This document shows, piece after piece, positions 1 through 5,249 of a DNA stretch of 5,249 bases. The translations under genes were made by a program, and so were the position numbers. The DNA lies in assembly GCA_022709925.1 (NCBI GenBank), contig JAKLHX010000084.1, positions 1-5,249 of the forward strand, given 5' to 3'. Each line of letters starts with the position of its first letter. The stretch's first letter is position 1. The notes beneath the pieces were generated by a model. It was given only the letters and a program-made list of their open reading frames with translations. It was not told the DNA's origin and made no database searches. This DNA comes from Candidatus Margulisiibacteriota bacterium (GTDB lineage Bacteria > Margulisbacteria > WOR-1 > JAKLHX01).

Positions 1-3000
1 AATTCTTGAGGGACCATGCCGCCGCTTCCTCCGCTGGTAAGCGCGAATGTGGCATACTGATATCTTTGTATCCACTGTTTCCATGCGCCGTCATTATATC
101 CGTTAAGATAGCCGATCTCTTTTGCCGGGTTCTCAAAAAGACCGGTTTCCAACAATCCATATCCGATAGAATTGAGCTGCTGTTTGTAATTCCACATATC
201 GGCGCCGGTACGCAACAGCCATGAAGTCATGAACAAAGGCACATCCACAGGGAAGAACGGAACATATCCTTTGGTAAGAAGAAATGCAGGTATCGCTGAA
301 AGCTCAACTGATTTTGCCCATGGATATTTATACCAGGTCCTGCCCGCGGTGATCTCCGCCATTGCTTCCGGGCTTGCGAAATAGAAAGGATCATGGGTTG
401 TTGTTATGCCTGACAAAAGGTCTCTTAAAATGAGCTTGAACGGTTCGGCAAAAAGAGATTCGCTGTAGTTGTATCTGGTGGTATTTTGTATCTTATATTT
501 ATCAAAGGTCTTTTCCGCCGCCATGATGGTCAGCATGTCTTTTACCACATGCATCCTAAGTCCCATCAGCCATAGACCCATTTCCATCTGGGTATCTTCG
601 GAAACGCCCGCGCCAGTCAGCCAGTGTCCGTAATCGCTCAGCTTCTTATAATATTCGCTGTTGGTTTCCATTATGTCGGCGAACATACGGTTGTGCAGGA
701 GAGTATACGGCATAGTGTGTGTGCGGCCGCTTTGGATGCCTCGCTGCCCTCTGAGCGCTTTTCCTCTGTTAAGCCCAAAATTCTCACCGTATTCGTTGAT
801 GGTCTCAAATCCCGCGGATATTGGGAGCCCGTAGAAATAAGGATCCCGCGGATACTGCAGAGAAATGTCTCCCCAGTTGCCGAACCTTGTCTGCGGGCCG
901 ATAACGGATTTTATCTGCCCTTCATATACTTGAGACAATCCTTCTTCTCCTCTGTCTATTTCCATAACATTCCCGTCAACTATAGGAGAGTCTATATTGA
1001 GAGGGATCCACTTTCCGCCTATTTTTACCGCGGAAGTTGCCGTTGTCGGGATTATGACAAATCCTTCTTCTCCCTTAAGCTCGGGAGGCGCGGTTATTAT
1101 TGTCCTGTCAACTTTGTGGACTATTAGCCGTAAATTGCCGTTTATCATGTCGAACGAAGGCCTGAAGCTTTCATTTGAGCCAGTGTAAATGGACCCCGTA
1201 CTGTCGACTTCCATTTCCTTGTTTTTCAAGAACCCGATACCGAAATTATCGACTACATCATTTGTGCCGAGCGCGAAGGTGCGGTCTTCTTTACTGCCTT
1301 TGACTTTGAAGTGCAATACCACGCCGTTTTCTGTTATTTCAATATTGTTTTGATCGATCCATCTAAGGTCTGGAATGGCCGCTTCCAGCCGCTTTGTGGC
1401 TTCTTCAGTCAGGTTGTAGATATATGCCGAAGAATCAAGAGGAAGCCCTGTCGCGTCTCGGCGCCTCGATACGACCTCAATTTTTCCGTCTTTTGCGGGA
1501 AGTACTTCTATAATATTATCAATCTGTTCTGCCTGTCTGGTTGATATGTCACCCAATTTATCTGCTTTTTTCCTCAAGCCTTTTGCATTTATTGCCTGTT
1601 TAGCCGCCCATATTAGCATATCTCCAAGATCGACAACACGGCCATCTTTATTTCCACCCTGAACCATGCCTATAATATGGCCTTTGAGGTTGACCTCTCC
1701 GTCAGCCGGTTTTACCGAAAACTCTCCGGTTCTTGTTATGTAAATGTTTCCTGTATTGTCAACTTCCTCGACCTTGTCGCCTTCTTTTAATCCTTTTGCC
1801 CATGCCTTTATTATCTGTACCGGCAGGCCTCTCGGCAATCTTACATTGCTAATGGTCAGATTATTTTCTTCTGTTGATACCGTGAAGTACCCAAAATCCC
1901 AGCTATTTGTTCCGGTCTTTACAGGATGATGTATGCCTTTTTTCTTGTAAAGCATAGGTCTATTCTGATCCCAGCACCGTATGAATTTTATCTGCTCATT
2001 AGGATTATCTGCTTCTCTGTAGGTCACTTTGAGCCATGGCATATCACCTTCTCTAAAAGGGTCGTTAAAGAAAGCATTCATTTTTAAAGTTGTAGTGCCA
2101 ACAGGTATTTCCCCGTTGGGGAAAAGAGCTGCCAGGTATCTCGGCTGAGCGCTGAGGTCGAGATCTACTCTTTTAATGCCGCCGTTATAGAGCAGGGAAA
2201 ATCTGATGACCGTTCCTTCGGCGTCCGTTTCCACTTCGGCGCCGGCCAGATGCTGTTTGTTTGGATCTCCTTTTCCCGCTCCTTCACTTCTCCAAGTGAT
2301 CACCGCGCCGCGATCTATTTTAAATGGGATGATCCTTTCCGTTCCCGATGTATCGGCATATGAAAGCTCTATGTTCGCGTCCACCAGATCAATATCTGTG
2401 AGTTCCGCGTTTGCCGGAATGCCGGTATTGCTGAATTCATATTTCCCAGGTTTTTTGAACTTATGGATGAGGTCGACGACTATATTGCTTTCTTTTTCCC
2501 TCTCAAGTATCGCAGGCAGTAAAAGATGTGTTTTTACCTCTATATCGTTTTTGTCCATCATTACCGAGTAATCATATGCCCCTAAATGCACGACTGAAGG
2601 GGATATTTCCATGCTTTCGTATACGGTTTGAAGATAGTTTTTTGCATCTTCGGATATGCCAGCCAGCTTGGCAAGGGCATCTCGGAACTTTTGAGGAGTG
2701 CTTTTATACCTAAATACACCATCCATGCCGGGTTCTTTATCGAATAAATCGTCAAGACTGCCGGTGACCATGGCAATGTCTTTTTCACTAAATCCTTTTG
2801 TCCTCATATCGGCTTCCAGCGCTTTTCTTGAGATCGTTCCCATCGGAGATCCCGCGCCTGCAGAGGTGGACTCGCCGGTCATCTTAAGGCCTTCGAAAAG
2901 TTCTTTTCCTTTGTTTCCTGCGATGGCAATGGACCCGTCCTTGTTTGCTCTTATTTTTTCAAATTTGTGTTCGGTCCCGTCTCTGCCAACGATAGTTGAA

Positions 3001-5249
3001 ACCATCGGAGCGGTCGTTTGCTCCGCGGGATCAGCCTCACCCATATTTAGATAATAGTATTCTTTTGAAGTCAGCACTATTTCTCTGCCGTTTACGGTCA
3101 CTCTAACTTCTCCGGAGCCTGCATTGAAACGGCCGTCTTTTTGAGGGTTGTTATCAACCGCCAGGATCGAATTTGACGTTGAAAGGTTTTCTTCATATTC
3201 CCGTTGAACATCCGTCAACACATGCTCTCTTTTTATCCAGATATGCTTTGCCGCTTCGAGGCCTTTTGTAGCGCCGTATCTGAAATTCGGATTCTTGACC
3301 CTTGTCCAGGTGCCGGATACCCAATCGGCGACAGGATAATTTTTTGAGGGGCTGGACCTCCAGAATTTATAGATCGCAAGGCCCCTGAAGAGGTTTATTG
3401 TCGCGATATTCTCGACTTTTCGCACCATTCTCTCGTCGCCGGCGATCTCTTTTCTTGTGGCTGTTGTTATCTCAACAAGATCACTGTCGTAGCATCTTAA
3501 TATGTCGAGCTCCTCATCAAAGTCAGCTTCTGAAATCATGTTCTTGCGGACTTTCTTATCAAGCCGGTCAGCCCTTTGTTCCAGTTCATCGGCTGTGAGC
3601 ATAAGCTGCTGTATAGCGACACGGAGGGCATCTTCGGTGTAGTTGTCATAGGACGTAGTGTCTGTTTCTATTTTTTTGGCCAGTTCTTCGTCCTTGCAGT
3701 TCGCTTTCCAGTCAGGACGCAGGACAAGAACCTCTTCTCGCGGGTCCTCAAAAAGCTCGGCCATTATGCGGGCTCTCTCTTCGTTTGAGATTTTTTGTCC
3801 GTCAAGATAATTTTCTATCCCTGTTCTCAGCAGCCTCTTTTTCCCCCTTAATTCGGTATGGTATTTTATCCTTAGTTCATCAGCCAGCTCTTTTTTGAAC
3901 CAGGCGGCCGTTTCTCTTAAGTTTCGTGCCAGAGTTGAATATCTTCCTCCGAGATCGCCGTCGAAAACGCCTCTTGAGAGCATCCCGAATATCCTGGCCC
4001 TCTTATTTTCTACGAATGTAAGGAGCGCTTTTTCGGAATGTGCGATAAATAGTTCCTTGTCAAAACCCTCGGTAGTGTCATACGGCTGCTTATCGGACAT
4101 GCACACAAAAGAAGCATTAGGGTTCCCTGTGTTGAACAGGGCCGTAAATAATATGCCGAGACTGTGTTCAAAAGTTCCGGTATGAGGATTTATGACGAGA
4201 GTAGTCACTTTTTTTATTTTTCGCATTATGTCGAGGGCACCCACGAGATCTTTTGACGAAGCGGTCAGGGATTTTTTGAAGCCCTCTGATGAATTGATCG
4301 AGTGTCCTCCTCCGTGGAGTTCGCTGGCATAGCATGCGATCGAGCCCACAAGAGCCCCGTAAGCGGCAAGTCCCGCAAGCCCTATCCCAAGGCCGGAGGA
4401 CAGGAACAAAGCGCCCCCCATCAGCGGGGCGATCATAAAAGCGCTGCTAGCAATGGCCTTAACAGCAGTATCGCTCTTTTCATCAAACAGAAAATTAGTC
4501 GCAAGCCCGCTAACTTTGTTAGCGAGCGGTAGTGTTGCGAGCGCGGCCGTTAAAAGCAGAGGCCCTCCGGAAAGTAAAGCCGCGGCATATAAACCGCCTT
4601 TTAAGCCGTACATAGGGCCGTAAGTCATCCATCTGTCCTTGACTTCCTGATTTGCCCCCTTAAATATCTGGGTAAGCCGGTTCCTGGGCAGAATGCTTTT
4701 TGAGTTATCTGCTATAATCATATCCAACTCGTCTTCTATTGTTTTTTCACTCGAGCCACTCTTGAAAAACAATTTATCATCGACAAAGACTTTTTCGAGA
4801 GGAGCCTCTGCAAAGATCCTAGGATTCTCTTCCAACAGTTGATTGAGCTCTTCAAGAGTGATTGAATTCCCTCTTTTTATTCTTTCGATCAACTCTTCTC
4901 TTGCAATGTCGCCGTCCCTTTGGATAATTTCGAAGAATTTTTTGGACTCTTTTGTTTTCTGGTCCGCCAATTTTAATGTTTTTGGCGGGGAATCGAAGAA
5001 CTTATCAAGGTGTACTATTATCTGCGGGACATTCGAGCATATGGATATGGCGGATACGGAGGGCAAAGATCCTATTTTTTTGGAAACATCCCTAATCCCT
5101 GGAAGCTTTAGCGTGATACCTGAAAGATTTAGCGAGATGCCGGGAAGATTTAGCGTGCTGAATACATCCGCTTTTGTAGCGAACCATTCGTTGTTCCTCA
5201 TCAGTGCGGTGCCAATGAACCCCGCGGCCGGCAAGGCGGTCATTCCTGC
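1..5249 (-). CDS. Internal fragment of a giant protein with membrane segments and a glycosyltransferase (GT84/GT2)-like scaffold; partial at both ends
   Basis: Seen: the minus-strand frame whose first full codon is 5249-5247 has no stop codon down to base 3, giving about 1,749 residues with no gene start or end in the window. Composition is protein-like throughout: hydrophobic blocks, amphipathic charged helices and alternating beta patterns. Order: heptad-like LNLPG repeats (31-51), charged helices (70-205), membrane block (218-308), NdvB/GT84-like segment (348-450), charged helical region (440-615), beta-rich region (709-1445), and an aromatic-rich region with S-E-D (1550-1552), a hydrophobic stretch (1647-1680) and QRYQY (1728-1732). 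Only six Cys are present (71, 306, 383, 518, 586, 1092). Known: NdvB-type cyclic beta-1,2-glucan synthases are membrane proteins of roughly 2,800 residues with membrane helices before a GT84 domain. Inferred: an envelope-associated giant protein of glycan synthesis or modification. The similarity was judged by eye and activity is uncertain. No start can be chosen because the 5' end lies beyond base 5249. Confidence in the reading frame is very high; confidence in the function is about 0.3. Confidence 0.95.
3..887 (-). other. Aromatic-rich C-terminal part with a GT2-like S-E-D motif (residues 1455-1749)
   Basis: This part changes character from the beta-rich region and is rich in Trp, Tyr, Phe, His and Met. 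It contains GNWGDISLQYPRDPYFYG (1457-1474), then TGAGVSEDTQMEMGLWLMG (1545-1563), which resembles the T/S-E-D motif and following amphipathic helix of GT2-type processive glycosyltransferases. DPFYFASPEAM (1620-1630), a hydrophobic stretch (1647-1680) and WIQRYQYATF (1726-1735) follow. The last loosely recalls QxxRW, but it lies about 176 residues after the S-E-D motif, far more than the roughly 40 usual in cellulose-synthase-like enzymes. An (alpha/alpha) barrel of a glycoside hydrolase or phosphorylase is an alternative reading. Confidence 0.35.
210..311 (-). other. Hydrophobic segment, possible membrane or interface helix pair (residues 1647-1680)
   Basis: The stretch starts SVELSAIPAFLLTKGYVPFF (1647-1666) and continues through PVDVPLFMTSWLLR. 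It is rich in Phe, Leu, Val and Pro, with a single Lys and Asp near the middle. It could be an amphipathic interface helix plus a short membrane helix like those beside the active site of GT2 synthases. The prolines make it less convincing than the block at residues 218-308. Confidence 0.4.
1185..1211 (-). repeat. Copy 2 of the dispersed repeat, encoding EVDSTGSIY
   Basis: Partner of the element at 1740-1766. It encodes residues 1347-1355, preceded by FLKNKEM and followed by TGSNESFRPSF. Beyond the nine-residue core, similarity to copy 1 is weak, so either only the turn is conserved or the duplicated domains have diverged strongly. Confidence 0.7.
1740..1766 (-). repeat. Copy 1 of a dispersed in-frame repeat encoding EVDNTGNIY
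   Basis: Encodes residues 1162-1170. The other copy, at 1185-1211, encodes EVDSTGSIY (1347-1355), 185 residues further on. The two 27-base stretches match at 18 of 27 positions by eye, and seven of nine residues are identical. In both copies a Phe-containing strand follows within about ten residues. This points to duplication of a beta-hairpin or a larger beta domain inside the protein. Confidence 0.7.
3405..3932 (-). other. Charged helical, partly coiled-coil-like region (residues 440-615)
   Basis: About 175 residues dominated by Glu, Lys, Arg, Leu and Ala in amphipathic spacing. Examples are RETAAWFKKELADELRIK (445-462), ISNEERARIMAELFEDP (487-503) and LTADELEQRADRLDKKVRK (551-569). One short beta-like element, EEVLVLRPDW (505-514), interrupts the helices. 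The region links the GT84-like segment to the beta-rich part. No family is recognised. It may be an insertion within the glycosyltransferase scaffold or a spacer. Confidence 0.6.
3900..4208 (-). other. NdvB/GT84-like glycosyltransferase N-terminal segment (residues 348-450), tentative
   Basis: Seen: a beta strand VTTLVINPHTG (348-358), a helix with spacing like LGILFTALFN (364-373), then NPNASFVCMSD (376-386) and a TTEGFDKELFIAHSEKAL-type helix (392-409). Known: the start of the GT84 domain in cyclic beta-1,2-glucan synthases reads approximately as a TLVVVPTLL strand, a helix ending in ALANPDPN, a strand ending LLSD, and an acidic PGDEEL helix. The order, spacing and several residues agree (T-L-V, P, L, N, P-N, F, SD, D-E-L). 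Inferred: a shared origin with GT84-type glycosyltransferases. The canonical sequences that follow in NdvB (Trp-rich ERKRGK region and LDADT metal-binding motif) were not found here, so catalysis may be lost or the domain may be rearranged. A helical domain of another family remains possible. Confidence 0.4.
4326..4598 (-). other. Predicted membrane-spanning block (residues 218-308)
   Basis: Residues 218-243 form a long Gly/Ala/Leu stretch (GGLYAAALLSGGPLLLTAAL and onwards). A short polar loop holding FDEKSD (255-260) follows, then an even longer uncharged stretch at about 264-308 containing GIGLAGLAAYGALVG. This is enough for two or three transmembrane helices. The block ends in a polar, His/Gly-rich ELHGGGHS (310-317). 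Its position about 40 residues before the GT84-like segment matches the arrangement known for NdvB-type synthases, where membrane helices directly precede the glycosyltransferase domain. Topology cannot be settled by eye. Confidence 0.75.
5097..5159 (-). repeat. Three-copy 21-bp in-frame tandem repeat encoding xTLNLPG heptads
   Basis: Three adjacent 21-bp units lie at 5139-5159, 5118-5138 and 5097-5117. They encode STLNLPG, ISLNLSG and ITLKLPG (residues 31-51). The core (reading minus) ACGCTAAATCTTCC varies at only a few bases between units, which indicates recent tandem duplication. The alternating Leu/Ile pattern ending in Pro-Gly or Ser-Gly suggests short beta strands joined by turns. It sits upstream of the charged helical region and the membrane block. 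The function is unknown. Confidence 0.9.

Larger units (their letters stand above)
915..3125 (-). other. Long, mainly beta-rich region (residues 709-1445)
   Basis: Roughly 740 residues, mostly of alternating hydrophobic/polar pattern with recurrent tight turns of the form D-x-x-G-x-I/V: DAEGTV (1009-1014), DNTGNI (1164-1169) and DSTGSI (1349-1354), plus the related KDGSI (770-774) and KDGKI (1253-1257). Helical inserts occur around 806-881 and 1211-1248. The pattern suggests several stacked beta-sandwich or jelly-roll domains, as seen in carbohydrate-binding or adhesin-type envelope proteins. Residues 1050-1150, with WLKVTY (1072-1077), WDFGYFTV (1117-1124) and a following NNLTISNVRL strand, are the best candidate for one jelly-roll module. 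No named family can be assigned from the sequence alone. Confidence 0.55.

Noticed and set aside
810..854. 11-base direct repeat tcccgcggata at 810-820 and 844-854
   Set aside because: The two copies fall in different reading phases of the gene and encode unrelated residues, so chance is the simplest explanation.
624..1127. Plus-strand open frame of 167 codons
   Set aside because: It lies exactly antisense and in codon register with the minus-strand gene. Its product is Arg/Ser/Tyr-rich without domain-like patterning, and the opposite strand codes continuously.
1776..1824. PDZ-like A-x-G-L-K-E-G-D segment (residues 1143-1158)
   Set aside because: The phrase resembles the PDZ GLKxGD strand, but no carboxylate-binding GLGF loop or rest of the fold could be traced around it.
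2206..2571. Plus-strand open frame of 121 codons, followed by another of 118 codons at 2698-3054
   Set aside because: Both are shadows of the minus-strand frame; their Ser/Pro/Phe-rich composition is typical of antisense reading. No ribosome binding site was noted.
2582..2788. Minus-strand open frame of 68 codons
   Set aside because: It is on the same strand as the giant gene but in another frame and lies fully inside it, without supporting signals.
3132..3155. DNNPQKDG (699-706) as an EF-hand or dockerin calcium loop
   Set aside because: The spacing of acidic residues does not match the DxDxDG loop and no second loop or flanking helix pair is present.
4201..4220. T-rich run resembling a terminator tail
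   Set aside because: No stem-loop precedes it. It encodes the Lys-rich MRKIKKVTT stretch of the open frame.
1..5249. tRNA, rRNA, CRISPR array, insertion sequence or attachment site
   Set aside because: The window is fully coding on one strand; no clover-leaf, spaced palindromic repeats, transposase motifs or terminal inverted repeats were seen.

Overview
The window holds one feature of consequence: a single minus-strand reading frame that stays open from base 5249 to base 3, about 1,749 codons, with no in-frame stop and no recognisable gene end on either side. It is an internal slice of a very large protein gene, so there are no intergenic regions, promoters, terminators, RNA genes or complete neighbouring genes. 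I translated the whole frame by hand and checked the residue count at anchor points from end to end. Residue 1 below is the codon at 5249-5247; it is not the true N-terminus.

Layout of the protein fragment. Residues 1-60 carry a threefold seven-residue repeat (xTLNLPG type) encoded by a 21-bp tandem repeat. Residues 70-205 are charged and mostly helical. Residues 218-308 are a strongly hydrophobic, Gly/Ala/Leu-rich block with room for two or three membrane helices. After a short linker, residues 348-450 resemble, by eye, the start of the GT84/NdvB (cyclic beta-1,2-glucan synthase) glycosyltransferase domain, which in NdvB also follows membrane helices. Residues 440-615 are helical and charged. 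Residues 709-1445 are mainly beta-rich with repeated D-x-x-G hairpins, a short helical insert at about 1211-1248, and a possible jelly-roll-like module near 1050-1150. Residues 1455-1749 are rich in Trp and Tyr, carry a GT2-like S-E-D motif (1550-1552), a hydrophobic stretch (1647-1680) and a QRYQY motif (1728-1732) that loosely recalls the QxxRW signature.

Working model (inference): a membrane-anchored, envelope-associated giant protein of glycan metabolism, in which a glycosyltransferase-like scaffold is interrupted by a long beta-rich insertion. Only six cysteines occur in the 1,749 residues, which fits an envelope or exported protein. Enzymatic activity is not demonstrated, and a canonical DxD sugar-nucleotide motif was not found.

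Organism: bacterial. The moderate GC content, frequent ATA (Ile), AGA/AGG (Arg) and AAA (Lys) codons, and a giant envelope-type reading frame are compatible with an uncultivated lineage known for giant genes, such as Omnitrophota. This is a guess from style, not an identification.
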